Positions 30,826 through 41,272 are shown, counted from the stretch's first letter. The stretch: DNA of 45,066 nt from Caryophanales bacterium UBA6259 (GCA_002441135.1 DJVJ01000049.1:31773-76838); one strand, 5' to 3'. Numbers and translations: made by a program. The notes: a model not told the origin generated them from the letters alone.

Positions 30826-33800
30826 ATGAAAAGAATTTTAATCTATTCAACAGAGACTCCCCTTGGTATCGGTATAAGTTCTATTTCATCACATTATAAG
30901 GCAAAGGAACAAGCATATATTGTACCTAGCGCTTCTTTTATAAAAAAATTAAAAAAACAATTTAGCAAAATTGATCCACTGAAGCTTAAACAAATCGAAT
31001 TCCTTACTTTTGACCAGCTAACAAGAAGATTAATTGCACAAGAAAAAAAACATTTATTAACTACTTCTGAGCAAGAGTTATTAGTAAAAATGGCAGTAGA
31101 TAAGGTACATAAGGAAGGCCGATTAGACTACTTTAAGGATTCCATCAGCAAAATGGGCTGGCTTCATCAAGTAGAGCTATGGATCGGTGAAGTAAAAAGA
31201 GCAGGTATGACTTCTAGGATTCTTGCTGAACTATATAATAACCAAGAAGTTAAATATATGGAACTTATTCAAATTTATGATGCTTATCAAGAGCTACTAA
31301 ATACCTATGATTTAATTGATCATGAGCAACCTTATTTTGATTTAATCGAACGGTTGAATAACATAAAAAATCAAAATAGCTCAGCTATTCCATATAAAGG
31401 CATAATTATCGAACAGTTTTATGATTTTTCCCCCTTACAAATGCAAGTATTAAATCAACTAGGATTACTAGGAGTAGCTATTGATGTTCATCTTTCCTAT
31501 GATCATAATCGGCCAGAATTATTCCAATGGACAAGAAACACAATTGAATATTTAAATGATTTGGGCTTTCAATCGGAATTACAGCCAGTGGAAAAAAATG
31601 TGGAAATAGTTGTGGATTCTAAATCAAGAATTTCATATTTAAAAAAGCAACTTTTTTCGAATAATCCAATTCCTTTTCAAGAAAATGAGAGTACTAATCA
31701 AGAAGTGATGGATATTAATTTATTTTCTGCATCAGGAAAAAAGCAAGAATTAGAAATGGTAGCAACTGAAATACACCAGCTTCATGCAGAGAATAAAGAG
31801 TACTTCAGATTTGAGGATATAGCAATTATTGTTCCAAATATAGAGGATTATAAGCATGAAATTGGCCAAATGGTAAATGAATTTAAAATACCTGTTCGAT
31901 TGAAAAAGATGGAAAAACTTATTGATAATCCATTGATTCAATCGATAATCAGTGTATTGAAAGCTTTTCATGGTAATAGAAACGATTGGATTTCGTTGAT
32001 ATTAAGTCCTTATTTTCATTGGAATTTGGAAGTAGATCCTTATCAATGGTTATTTCATTTTAGAGGATTAGGGTACCCTACAACCAAAAAACTTTGGCTA
32101 GAACGGGTAGAGGCTTATAAAAAATTTGATGAACAAAAAGGAAAAGAAATAGAGCAGTACAATGCTATCATGGACAAGCTATTTGATTATCAAACAAGAA
32201 TTCCAAAAAAAGGACGGTATGCAGACTTTGTTCATTTTCTAAGTTTTTTAGAAAACGAATTACAGGTGAAGGAACGTTTAAAAGTGGTATTTTTGAATAA
32301 TCCAAATGACGAGATTGCTTATCGTGATTTGATAGCCTATGAGCAATTAAACTTGATTAAAGAGGAACTAATCGCACTAGATAAATTTTTTGCAGAAAAT
32401 GAAAGAGTGACCTTTTGGGATTGGATTCAGTCCTTTATTATCGCTTTAGAAAAAAGAGAATATAACACAACGCAGGGTCAGATAGAGGGGATACATTTAT
32501 TAACCCCAAGTCAAATCCGTGGTCAAACCTTTCACAGTGTTTTTGTGATGGGGCTTGTTGAGGGCGAATTTCCTAAAGCGATAAAAAACAATTGGTTACT
32601 ACCAGATCAGGAGCGAATAAAACTTCGAGAGAATCACGTTTTACTAAACACCTCTCGAGATTTTGAGAACCAACAAAAATACAACTTTTATCAATGTATA
32701 GCTGCAGCAAAACAACAAATCTATCTCATCTATTCCGCAAAAACAGAGGATGGTAAAGAAAGATTACGTTCGTTTTATATCGATGAAGTGATTGGGATAA
32801 TTGGCAATAATATCCGGGTGAAGGAACGGGATAATGGGGATTTAGTTCCTAAGCTTTGGCAGGATTGTGTAGTGGATCAACAAAAGCTTAAAAAAGGTTT
32901 AAAGGAACTGAGAAGTGAAGATCACACTATGCGTTTCAAAGCAATTGAAGAGTTAAAAGAATTGAATAGCTTGACAGAAGATAAACGTTTAAATATACAA
33001 AATGGAATAGAATCGGATTTGGATCGTTGGAGAAACGATTCATCCTATGATGGATACATTACCGAGGATAAAATAAAAGATATTCTTAAGGATCGAATCG
33101 AGAAGAAAATTTGGAGTAATACCAAGTTGAATGAAGCAATGTCCTGTCGTTTTGCCTATTTCGCAAAAGATATTCTTAAGCTTTCAGAATGGGAAGAACA
33201 AGAAGAAGCATTAAATCCTATTGAAAAGGGTAATCTGCTACATCGAATCCTTCAACGATTTTTACAAGCTTATAAAAAGGAAAGTGGCAACAAAATATTA
33301 TCAAAGAATCAAGAAACCTATGAAAAGGAGCTACAAGAGATAGCAAAAGAGGAATGGAATCTTTTTCAACAGGAAGGACACCGCTATCTAGATCCTATCT
33401 TGAGTGAGCTTAATTTTGAGCAGCTACTTCAGCAACTACAAGAAATCTTATTACAAGAGCTCGATTGGAGAGAGAAGGCAGAAAGCTATTTTTTCCCTCA
33501 ATTCCTTGAGTTTTCCTTTGGAACAGCCATTAAAGAAGAGGAGATGAGGAGAGAAATAGTAGACAGAAATTCAACTGTTGAAAAAGCGACGATTTCTTTA
33601 CAAAAGCATTCCATTCAGCTACAGGGTAAAATAGACCGAATTGATATCAATGACGATGGACAATTTGTGATTTATGATTATAAATCAGGATCAACTCCAG
33701 CGAACAAAGAAATCAAAGAAGGGGTTAATTTACAACTACCATTATATTTACTTGTAGTGGAAGCAATACTTGGTTTGCCACAAGAAAAAGCAATCGGTTT

Positions 33801-34104
33801 AGCATTTTATACTCCAACTAGTCGAAATACTGGTTTTTGGAAACAAGAATATTTAAACTTAGTTGGTTTAAGTAATCGAATTGGATCCAAATATACTGAG
33901 GAAGAATGGGAACTTTGGGTAACATCTATAAAAAAGAAAGTAGATCAACTGTTAGATCAGCTATATGCGGGGGATTTCAGAGTGTTACCATTAAGTGAAT
34001 GTCCAAGCTATTGTCCTTTTCAACATATATGTAGGAAAAATGATGAACGGATGAAGAAAAAAAAGCTTTTAGGAGAGGATCAGAATGGGATTTCCATTAA
34101 CTGA
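30826..34104 (+). CDS. AddB/RexB-like exonuclease subunit with C-terminal nuclease and Fe-S motif
   Basis: A 1092-residue protein with the plan of AddB: inactive helicase-like region followed by a RecB-type nuclease. The nuclease motifs are GNLLH (about 800), IDRID (Asp937) and YDYKSG (Asp951, Lys953). Four cysteines, Cys774 (MSCRFAYF) and the C-terminal C-x3-C-x5-C (1059, 1063, 1069), form the AddB-type Fe-S staple. Unlike B. subtilis AddB, which starts with a Walker A, residues 5-25 show no GxxGxGKT. The protein is also shorter than AddB (1092 against about 1166). It overlaps the next gene by 20 bases. Its role is double-strand break end processing with the UvrD-like partner; it is divergent, so a symbol is withheld. 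Confidence 0.85.
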   Translation: MKRILIYSTETPLGIGISSISSHYKAKEQAYIVPSASFIKKLKKQFSKIDPLKLKQIEFLTFDQLTRRLIAQEKKHLLTTSEQELLVKMAVDKVHKEGRLDYFKDSISKMGWLHQVELWIGEVKRAGMTSRILAELYNNQEVKYMELIQIYDAYQELLNTYDLIDHEQPYFDLIERLNNIKNQNSSAIPYKGIIIEQFYDFSPLQMQVLNQLGLLGVAIDVHLSYDHNRPELFQWTRNTIEYLNDLGFQSELQPVEKNVEIVVDSKSRISYLKKQLFSNNPIPFQENESTNQEVMDINLFSASGKKQELEMVATEIHQLHAENKEYFRFEDIAIIVPNIEDYKHEIGQMVNEFKIPVRLKKMEKLIDNPLIQSIISVLKAFHGNRNDWISLILSPYFHWNLEVDPYQWLFHFRGLGYPTTKKLWLERVEAYKKFDEQKGKEIEQYNAIMDKLFDYQTRIPKKGRYADFVHFLSFLENELQVKERLKVVFLNNPNDEIAYRDLIAYEQLNLIKEELIALDKFFAENERVTFWDWIQSFIIALEKREYNTTQGQIEGIHLLTPSQIRGQTFHSVFVMGLVEGEFPKAIKNNWLLPDQERIKLRENHVLLNTSRDFENQQKYNFYQCIAAAKQQIYLIYSAKTEDGKERLRSFYIDEVIGIIGNNIRVKERDNGDLVPKLWQDCVVDQQKLKKGLKELRSEDHTMRFKAIEELKELNSLTEDKRLNIQNGIESDLDRWRNDSSYDGYITEDKIKDILKDRIEKKIWSNTKLNEAMSCRFAYFAKDILKLSEWEEQEEALNPIEKGNLLHRILQRFLQAYKKESGNKILSKNQETYEKELQEIAKEEWNLFQQEGHRYLDPILSELNFEQLLQQLQEILLQELDWREKAESYFFPQFLEFSFGTAIKEEEMRREIVDRNSTVEKATISLQKHSIQLQGKIDRIDINDDGQFVIYDYKSGSTPANKEIKEGVNLQLPLYLLVVEAILGLPQEKAIGLAFYTPTSRNTGFWKQEYLNLVGLSNRIGSKYTEEEWELWVTSIKKKVDQLLDQLYAGDFRVLPLSECPSYCPFQHICRKNDERMKKKKLLGEDQNGISIN

Positions 34105-37100
34105 TGAACAAAGATATGCGGTGGATACCCTAAATATAAACTGTATTGTGCCAGCGGGGGCAGGATCAGGAAAAACAAGGGTACTTGTTGAACGATATCT
34201 GAAGATTTTAGAGGAAAACAAACATCAATCGAATATGTTAGAGAAAATTGTTGCCATTACCTTTACAGATAAGGCAGCAAGAGAGATGAAAGATCGTGTA
34301 AGGAAAGGAATGCTAGAGAGAAGAGAGCAGGCGATGGTTGAAGGGAATGATTTAGTTACTACCTATTGGAGAGAAAAACTGCAAAAGCTTGAAAGAGCCG
34401 CCATCTCAACGATTCATTCCTATTGTGGAAAAATTTTAAGAGAATTTCCTGTGGAAGCAAATATAGACCCTGAGTTTAAAATATTGGACCAAACAGAAGC
34501 AAGCTGGCTTTTAATCGATACCATTGAAAAGGCGCTGAAAGCGGCACTGAAAACGGAAAGGGAAAATGGAGTTTCCAATCTTTATCAATGGGTAAGTCAT
34601 GCTGGATTTGATAGAGTGATCAAACAGCTAAATCAGGTTTATCAACAGATTAATAATTCTGGGATGACCTTTGCAGAAGTAAAAGCTCTTACTAAACAAC
34701 AATTTTCACGCTCACCATATGAATGGATTGACAATGAAAGCTGGGAGGAGCTTTTTCAAGCAGGTAATCAATTGTTTTATGGTGATGGAAGTGGACAACG
34801 TTTTGTTGACTTTCAAGCACAATGGCCTTTTATCAAAGATCAATTAAAGGAAGGAATAGAAAACGGGGAAGAAATTACTCAATTTGTTCAGCTGATGATT
34901 GATTTAACTAAAGGGCGATTAGGAAATAATGTGGCCGAATTGCGTAAACAAGCAAATGAGGTAGCTGTGAAGTTTAAGGAAAAAATAGAAGCAATTGAAT
35001 ATCATTCTTTTGAACAGGAGTACATTGATGCGCTTTTTCCGTTATTAGAACAAATCAATAATCAATATCAAATAGAAAAAAGTAAAGTGAATGGGATTGA
35101 TTTTGATGAGCTTCAGCTACGAACAATTGAGCTATTAAAATCTAATCGTCATGTGCGAGAAGCAATACGACAGCGAACCTCTTATTTAATGATTGATGAG
35201 TTTCAGGATAATAATCAGCTGCAAAAGCAATTACTCTTTCTTATTTTAAAAAATGAAGAAGAGAATATTCAACCCGGTTCATTATTTGTGGTAGGAGATC
35301 CAAAGCAATCGATTTATCGTTTCCGTGGGGCAAATGTTCACGTGTTTAAGGAGATGGAATATGAAATTGAAAAAATGGCGGGTAGAATAGCGCCACTTCA
35401 ATATAATTTCCGATCTCATCCAAAGATTATCGATTTTGTTAATTCTTTTTTTAAAAAAATAATGTCAGAGGATACGCAATCTCCAAATTATTATAAAGAA
35501 GCAATCGCTAAAAAATCGGAAGTTATCAACAGCGAAATATCACCGATTGAATATATTCCCTTATATCATGATAAAGAGAATGATGAGACATTGAGAGAAA
35601 TAGAAGCCTCTGTCATTGCAAACCGAATTCGTCACCTAATGATGGAAGGAGTTCAGCCGAATGAGATTACTATCCTTTTTCGATCAATGAACGACGTAAA
35701 GATCTATGAATATGCATTATCTCAGCAGAAAATTCCTTTTTATGTGGTTGGGGGTAAAGGATTTTATGAAAAACAAGAAATACATGATTTATTGCATATT
35801 TTAAAGTATCTTCTTGATCCAGGTAATAAAATCGCCTTAGCTGGAATATTACGCTCTCCAATGGTTTCTCTTTCTGATGATAGCTTATTTTATGTCCTTA
35901 ACGGCCAAGAGGAATTGCTTACTGAAAAAGAAAATTGGAAAATAAGTCAGTTTAGACAATGGATTACTGATTTAAGAAAAAACGTTGGAAAAAGAAAGGT
36001 ATTTGAGCTATTAGAGCAAGTTTTAGAGCAAACCCAGTATGATACACTTTTATTTGCTTTACCTAATGGTGAACAAGCTGTTGCAAATATTGAAAAATTT
36101 ATTCGGATAATTAAAAATTTCCCTGGGGATAATCCATATTCTATTTATGACTTATTACAGCGAGTTGAACGATTAATCGATGATGCAGGGAGTGAAACTG
36201 AAGCAGCAATTGAATCTGAATTTGGGAATACAGTTAAGCTAATGACGATTCATAAATCAAAAGGATTGGAATTCCCTTATGTGTTTATTCCAGATCTTTC
36301 ACGAGTACCAGTAAATGACTACTCCATATTTCGCTTTGACTCTAATGTTGGCTTAACCTGTAAAATACCAGTAGATAGGGAATGGAAGCAGCCAATTCGC
36401 TGGTTATATGTGGACTCATTAGAGAAGCAATTAGAAAGAGAAGAGTCAGTACGTGTTTTTTATGTGGCAGCAACAAGAGCAGAACAAAAATTGATTATGT
36501 CTGGAAAAGTTGAAGAGGCTAAAGTAGGAATTGGGCTAGATCAGGTGTTAAAGCTAAGTACATGGAATAAATGGTTAGATGTTGTTTTTAGTTATTCCAA
36601 AATGAATATGGAGACTAAAATATGGGAATATCCATTACTCAATGGAGCAAAGGATAGCATCCAGCTTTGGATTGATAACATAAAAGAGAAACAAGAGGAT
36701 GAAAAGGTAGATTATTATTCTACAAATCCTTTCTCTTCATTATGGGAAGATGAATCAACAGAAATAATTCCTAATTCAAGTCCAACTTATAAAATTGAGA
36801 ATGAATATAGTGTGTCGGCAGTAAAGAGATACCAGCATTGCCCTAGATATTATTATTATTCCGATAAAAAGTCATTTCATTTTCAGCTAGATTGGTTAGA
36901 GGAAGAAAAAAATGAGGATTTAATGAATGAACGAACTATAGAAATGGACAAACCCATAATCAATGCAGGTTTAAAGGGGACAATCGTCCATCAGTTGTTT
37001 GAACGGTTAACTTTAGAGAGGAGTCAAATAGATCAGTGGGAAGAAGAGCTAGCAAAGATCTGCCACTCTTTAAATATTAATGAACAATTATTGAAAGAAG

Positions 37101-37582
37101 AATGGGTACCTCTTGTTGAAGAAGTGAAACAATATGTAAATACATTTGTCACTAGCCAATTTATGCAGGAAAATTCTGAAGTGGAGGTTCTTACAGAATT
37201 TGATTTTCATCTTTCTTTAAAAAATGGAAATATCGTTGGAACGATAGACCGATTAGAGATACATCCAGACCAAACATTTTCCATTATTGATTATAAAACA
37301 GATCATGAAATTAATCTTGAAAAATATCAATCTCAGTTATATACTTATGCATTGGCGATGAAAAAACTGTTAAATCTAAAGCCTGCAAAGGGGATTTTAT
37401 ATTTTGTGCGCCATAATCAAATCATTACGCTTCCTTTTAATGAACAAGATCTCAATAAATGGGAAGATGAATTAGAGCAGTTGCTGATGGAAATGACTAA
37501 TAAACAAGTTGAAGAAGATTTTAAAAGGCATACAAATCACTGTAATCGATGTATTTACCAGCAAATTTGTAGATTGTATTAG
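34085..37582 (+). CDS. AddA/RexA-like UvrD-type helicase-nuclease with extra Fe-S motif
   Basis: A 1165-residue superfamily 1A helicase. Motif I is AGAGSGKT (Lys30). The set AITFTDKAAREM, DEFQDNNQLQ, VGDPKQSIYRFRGA, YNFRSH, TIHKSKGLEFPYVF and FYVAATRA gives a full AddA-type helicase core. The C-terminal nuclease has GTIDRLE (Asp1055) and IIDYKTD (Asp1069, Lys1071). In addition, Cys919 (YQHCPRYY) and C-x2-C-x5-C (1153, 1156, 1162) form a second Fe-S type staple, which B. subtilis AddA is not known to have. AGGAGAGG precedes the ATG inside the upstream gene. It probably works with the AddB-like subunit in recombination repair and degradation of broken DNA. Confidence 0.9.
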   Translation: MGFPLTDEQRYAVDTLNINCIVPAGAGSGKTRVLVERYLKILEENKHQSNMLEKIVAITFTDKAAREMKDRVRKGMLERREQAMVEGNDLVTTYWREKLQKLERAAISTIHSYCGKILREFPVEANIDPEFKILDQTEASWLLIDTIEKALKAALKTERENGVSNLYQWVSHAGFDRVIKQLNQVYQQINNSGMTFAEVKALTKQQFSRSPYEWIDNESWEELFQAGNQLFYGDGSGQRFVDFQAQWPFIKDQLKEGIENGEEITQFVQLMIDLTKGRLGNNVAELRKQANEVAVKFKEKIEAIEYHSFEQEYIDALFPLLEQINNQYQIEKSKVNGIDFDELQLRTIELLKSNRHVREAIRQRTSYLMIDEFQDNNQLQKQLLFLILKNEEENIQPGSLFVVGDPKQSIYRFRGANVHVFKEMEYEIEKMAGRIAPLQYNFRSHPKIIDFVNSFFKKIMSEDTQSPNYYKEAIAKKSEVINSEISPIEYIPLYHDKENDETLREIEASVIANRIRHLMMEGVQPNEITILFRSMNDVKIYEYALSQQKIPFYVVGGKGFYEKQEIHDLLHILKYLLDPGNKIALAGILRSPMVSLSDDSLFYVLNGQEELLTEKENWKISQFRQWITDLRKNVGKRKVFELLEQVLEQTQYDTLLFALPNGEQAVANIEKFIRIIKNFPGDNPYSIYDLLQRVERLIDDAGSETEAAIESEFGNTVKLMTIHKSKGLEFPYVFIPDLSRVPVNDYSIFRFDSNVGLTCKIPVDREWKQPIRWLYVDSLEKQLEREESVRVFYVAATRAEQKLIMSGKVEEAKVGIGLDQVLKLSTWNKWLDVVFSYSKMNMETKIWEYPLLNGAKDSIQLWIDNIKEKQEDEKVDYYSTNPFSSLWEDESTEIIPNSSPTYKIENEYSVSAVKRYQHCPRYYYYSDKKSFHFQLDWLEEEKNEDLMNERTIEMDKPIINAGLKGTIVHQLFERLTLERSQIDQWEEELAKICHSLNINEQLLKEEWVPLVEEVKQYVNTFVTSQFMQENSEVEVLTEFDFHLSLKNGNIVGTIDRLEIHPDQTFSIIDYKTDHEINLEKYQSQLYTYALAMKKLLNLKPAKGILYFVRHNQIITLPFNEQDLNKWEDELEQLLMEMTNKQVEEDFKRHTNHCNRCIYQQICRLY

Positions 37583-37671
37583 AAAAAGTGAAACTAAATG
37601 ATGGTAGATTGCGTCTATAAAAGATAACGGAGCCTTAAATATTTAGATTGATAGAAGAGAGCGGGGTTTTT

Positions 37672-38607
37672 ATGCGTAAATTCTACCTTACTTTAATAAT
37701 TATCATCTCGTCTTTAATTATATTGACTGGATGTAATTCTGAACCAAAGGATTCTGTCGTCCCTACTACACCAATCCAAGAAGAAGACAATGATAAACCT
37801 GCAGAGGATAAGAATACAAATTCTGAGGAGTCAAATAAAGAATCTGATGATAGCCAAAGTTCACCTTCTGAAAACCAAACAATAGAAGAACAGACCTTTG
37901 AGGAGTTCTATACTACGATTTCGAAAAATCCAGTTGGTTATATTCAATCCATTCTACCAAATTTTCAGATATGGATGGACCAACAAGAGTTAGTAAAGCT
38001 AGTTGGAGAGCCTGACCAAAAATCACCTGGAAAAAATGACTGGGAAGATGAAGTTTGGGTTTATGACAATATTAAGGGTTATCGATTACAGGTTCAAATG
38101 GTCAACCAATCGGTAATGAACTTTCAATTAATGAAAAGTTTGCCATCAACAGGACGTATTCCAACTATTGTAAATAAACCAGTTCCTACAAAAAATGCAC
38201 CGCTTGAGAATTCAGAGCTTGGCTTTGAACAGGTATTAATCGGTTTTTCTACAGATGAAGTGTTAAGCCGCTGGGGTGAACCATCGATGTTTTTCTTAAC
38301 CTATGATGAAATGTATGGTTATGATTTGGCTTTAGTATATAAAGGTGCAACAGTCCATGTATTTCTAGAAGCAGAGAAACCATACGTTCATATGATGGAA
38401 GCGAATCAATATGGAAGTATACTCACAGCACGTGGAATTAGTATTGGAAGTAGTGTAAATGAGGTCATTGATTATTATGGGCAACCTGAATATGATTGGA
38501 AGGAAACAGAAACACTTATTTATGCCACTTCGGATTATTGGTTTGCAATCAAATTTACAATTAGTAATGATAAGGTTGCGGGAATTAGTATTTATGAAGC
38601 ATCTTAA
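37672..38607 (+). CDS. Lipoprotein with three BamE/SmpA-like repeats
   Basis: A 311-residue lipoprotein. The N-terminal signal ends with the lipobox LTGC (Cys21 acylated). An acidic, Ser/Asn/Glu-rich linker follows (about 22-75). Three similar segments of about 50 residues each come next: QELVKLVGEPDQ (about 106-155), TDEVLSRWGEPS (about 194-242) and VNEVIDYYGQPEYD (about 261-311). The G-x-P pattern with following strands resembles the BamE/SmpA-like fold found in Gram-positive surface lipoproteins. The function is unknown. The ATG at 37672 is preferred over the TTG at 37648, since a GAGAGCGGGG lies before it. A terminator follows. Confidence 0.85.
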   Translation: MRKFYLTLIIIISSLIILTGCNSEPKDSVVPTTPIQEEDNDKPAEDKNTNSEESNKESDDSQSSPSENQTIEEQTFEEFYTTISKNPVGYIQSILPNFQIWMDQQELVKLVGEPDQKSPGKNDWEDEVWVYDNIKGYRLQVQMVNQSVMNFQLMKSLPSTGRIPTIVNKPVPTKNAPLENSELGFEQVLIGFSTDEVLSRWGEPSMFFLTYDEMYGYDLALVYKGATVHVFLEAEKPYVHMMEANQYGSILTARGISIGSSVNEVIDYYGQPEYDWKETETLIYATSDYWFAIKFTISNDKVAGISIYEAS

Positions 38608-38615
38608 TTAAATGG

Positions 38616-38641
38616 AAAAGGGGCATTGTGCCTCTTTTTTT
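38616..38641 (+). terminator. Rho-independent terminator after lipoprotein gene
   Basis: AAGGGGCA pairs with TGCCTCTT (one G-U pair) followed by a long T run. It separates the lipoprotein gene from the lytS-type gene. Confidence 0.78.
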
Positions 38642-38728
38642 GTTACATCGAAGAAAAGATAGTTGTTTATAGTTAATAGAAAAACAGATACTATTAGAGA
38701 TAGATGATTTTTTAAAGGAGTAATACAA

Positions 38729-40495
38729 ATGATTGAATTATTACTTTTATTAATTGAACGAATTGGGCTAATCGTAACCATTGCTTTTGTTATGACTAGA
38801 TCAGCTACCTTTCGTAATTTAATTGATCATAAACCAGATCGGATGACAAAATTAAAGCTAGCCATTTTATTTGGGCTCTTTGGAATTATAGGAACCTATA
38901 CTGGAATAGCAGTTGCGCCAGAGAAAACTCATACATCTCTTTGGATTTCTGATGTCATTGAATTAGATTTTGATGAGGCAATTGCTAACTCTAGGGTAGT
39001 TGGAGTAGTAATTGGTGGGCTATTAGGAGGACCAGCAGTTGGTTTTATGGCAGGATTAATTGCTGCAATTCATCGGATGTTTTTAGGCGGCTTTACAGGA
39101 TTGGCCTGTGGAATTTCCACCGTAACAGAAGGGCTTATTGCTGGTCTGATTTATTATCGTACTGGTACTCGTCGAATTGTTTCTACGAGGGATGCCTTTA
39201 TGACGGGATTTGTTGCTGAAACAGCACAAATGATTATTATTTTAATTGTTGCTAAACCATTTTTGCAGGCACTTGCATTGGTTGAAGTAATAGGAATTCC
39301 AATGATTATTGCTAACAGCATTGGTATTGCTATATTTATCGCAATCATTCGTAGTGTGGTACAGGAAGAAGATCGAATTGAAGCCAATCAAGCACAGAAG
39401 GTATTACATATTGCTAATCAAACTTTAGTTCATTTACGTAAAGGGCTAAATGAGGAATCCGCAACAGACATCTCAAAGTTATTACTAAAAACAACTGGTG
39501 TGTCCGCAGTCTCTATTACCGACAAAGAAAAAATACTTTCTCATGTTGGCTTAGGGGATGATCATCATACGCCTGGTCATACTCTACTAACAAAGGCAAC
39601 AAAGCTAGTCATGAAAACTGCTCGAATATATGTGGCTAAATCCTTATCAGAAATCAAGTGTGAAGAACCAAAATGTCCATTACAAGCTGCGATTATTGTT
39701 CCATTAAAGCAAGGTGATAGCACAGTTGGCGTACTTAAATTCTACTTTGCAAATCCAAAGCAAATAAGGCCTGTTGATAAAGAGCTAGCCGAAGGATTAG
39801 GTAAATTGCTATCTAATCAATTAGAGGCTGTAGAGGCAGAGAAACAAGCCAAATTAGTATCGGAAGCAGAAATAAAAGCCCTGCAAGCACAGGTTAATCC
39901 ACATTTTTTATTTAATTCGCTAAACACGATTGTCGCGTTGATACGAACACAGCCAGACATGGCAAGAAGGCTTCTTATACAGTTAGGACATTTTTTCCGT
40001 CAAAATCTCAATTCGTCATTGCACACAGTTGTAACAATACGACAAGAAATAGAGCATACTAAAGCCTATCTTGATATTGAACAAGCACGTTTCTCTGACC
40101 GTTTAAAAATTGAAATGTATGTTGATGAACAAATCGAACAAGTTAGTATTCCGCCCTTAACTCTGCAGCCACTTGTGGAAAATGCGATTAAGCATGGTTT
40201 AAATAAGCTAAAGCATGGTGGTTTAATTGTTATAGAAGCAATAAAAGAGGACACAAAAGTTAAAATCTCAATTTCTGATAATGGTGTTGGTATACCGGAA
40301 GAGCGATTGAAAGAATTATTACACAAAAAAGTAAAATCACAAGAAGGAACGGGATTTGGAATTTATAATGTCCATCATCGTTTGATAGGTATGTTTGGCA
40401 AAGAATCTGGCTTACATATTGAATCAAAAAAAGATCTTGGCACAATGTTTTGGTTCTTGATACCTATTCAACACAAATCATTGGAGGAAAAATAG
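38729..40495 (+). CDS. lytS: LytS-family sensor histidine kinase
   Basis: A 588-residue membrane sensor. The N-terminal third carries the 5TM receptor domain of LytS (about 1-210, with GGLLGGPAVGFMAGLIAAIHR and GGFTGLACG segments). A GAF-like domain follows (about 225-360), then the His_kinase domain with QVNPHFLFNSLN (phospho-acceptor His392) and an HATPase domain (NAIKHGL, DNGVGIP, GFGIYNV). LytS homologues in E. coli (BtsS) and B. subtilis sense pyruvate or cell-wall related cues. The stop codon is directly followed by the lytR start. The cstA-type gene lies next, suggesting a pyruvate-uptake circuit. Confidence 0.95.
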   Translation: MIELLLLLIERIGLIVTIAFVMTRSATFRNLIDHKPDRMTKLKLAILFGLFGIIGTYTGIAVAPEKTHTSLWISDVIELDFDEAIANSRVVGVVIGGLLGGPAVGFMAGLIAAIHRMFLGGFTGLACGISTVTEGLIAGLIYYRTGTRRIVSTRDAFMTGFVAETAQMIIILIVAKPFLQALALVEVIGIPMIIANSIGIAIFIAIIRSVVQEEDRIEANQAQKVLHIANQTLVHLRKGLNEESATDISKLLLKTTGVSAVSITDKEKILSHVGLGDDHHTPGHTLLTKATKLVMKTARIYVAKSLSEIKCEEPKCPLQAAIIVPLKQGDSTVGVLKFYFANPKQIRPVDKELAEGLGKLLSNQLEAVEAEKQAKLVSEAEIKALQAQVNPHFLFNSLNTIVALIRTQPDMARRLLIQLGHFFRQNLNSSLHTVVTIRQEIEHTKAYLDIEQARFSDRLKIEMYVDEQIEQVSIPPLTLQPLVENAIKHGLNKLKHGGLIVIEAIKEDTKVKISISDNGVGIPEERLKELLHKKVKSQEGTGFGIYNVHHRLIGMFGKESGLHIESKKDLGTMFWFLIPIQHKSLEEK

Positions 40496-41272
40496 ATGGC
40501 AATTAAAGTTTTTATTGTAGATGATGAATCCTTAGCAAGAGATGAGCTAATCTACTTACTTCAATCAATTGGAGAGATAGAGGTTGTTGGAGAAGCAAAT
40601 AATGGCGAGCAAGCATTAGAAAAAATAGCAGAGATAAATCCTGAAGTGATTTTTCTTGATATTCAAATGCCAGATATGGATGGTTTAACTTTGGCAAAAA
40701 AATTACATGAAGCGAAGAATAAAGCCATTATCGTGTTCGCTACGGCATATGATCAGCATGCGGTTAAGGCCTTTGAGGTGAATGCGATTGATTATTTACT
40801 AAAGCCCTTTGATCAGGAAAGAGTAGAACGAACAGTACAAAGAATAAAAGAACGATTAAAGCAGAATAATCCTGTTCATGAAAATATATCTCAGTTGATT
40901 GATCAAGTAATAAAGGAAAAGCAAATTTCAACAAAAGGGGTATCAAAGCTTGCTGTTCAAGGAGAGGACGGGGTTATTTTATTAAATCCCAATGAGATTG
41001 TATATGCTTTTCGGGAAAGTAGAGACGTGGTAATAAAAACGATGGATAAAACTTATCCTTCAAGATATACGTTACAAGTACTAGAAGAAAAATTAGCAAG
41101 TTACCCATTCTTTAGAACGCATCGAAGTTACCTTGTAAATCTTCACTTTATTCAAGAAATGGTTCCTTGGTTTAATGGGGCATATAATCTAATTCTTAAT
41201 GATAAGCAAGGTTCCAAGGTACCCGTAAGTAGGCAATATGTGAAGGAACTTCGTGATATCTTAGAACTTTAG
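40496..41272 (+). CDS. lytR: LytTR-family response regulator (LytR)
   Basis: A 258-residue regulator. The receiver domain (about 1-120) has the acidic pair VDDE (Asp9-10), the phospho-acceptor Asp55 (FLDIQMPD) and the LLKPF Lys. The LytTR DNA-binding domain (about 150-258) ends with RTHRSYLVNLHFI and VPVSRQYVKEL, the usual end of this fold. The gene is directly adjacent to lytS (no gap). The 196-base region downstream contains a direct repeat (TGTCGAA twice) that is a candidate binding site for this regulator, in front of the CstA-type gene. There is no clear terminator between the two genes. Confidence 0.95.
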   Translation: MAIKVFIVDDESLARDELIYLLQSIGEIEVVGEANNGEQALEKIAEINPEVIFLDIQMPDMDGLTLAKKLHEAKNKAIIVFATAYDQHAVKAFEVNAIDYLLKPFDQERVERTVQRIKERLKQNNPVHENISQLIDQVIKEKQISTKGVSKLAVQGEDGVILLNPNEIVYAFRESRDVVIKTMDKTYPSRYTLQVLEEKLASYPFFRTHRSYLVNLHFIQEMVPWFNGAYNLILNDKQGSKVPVSRQYVKELRDILEL

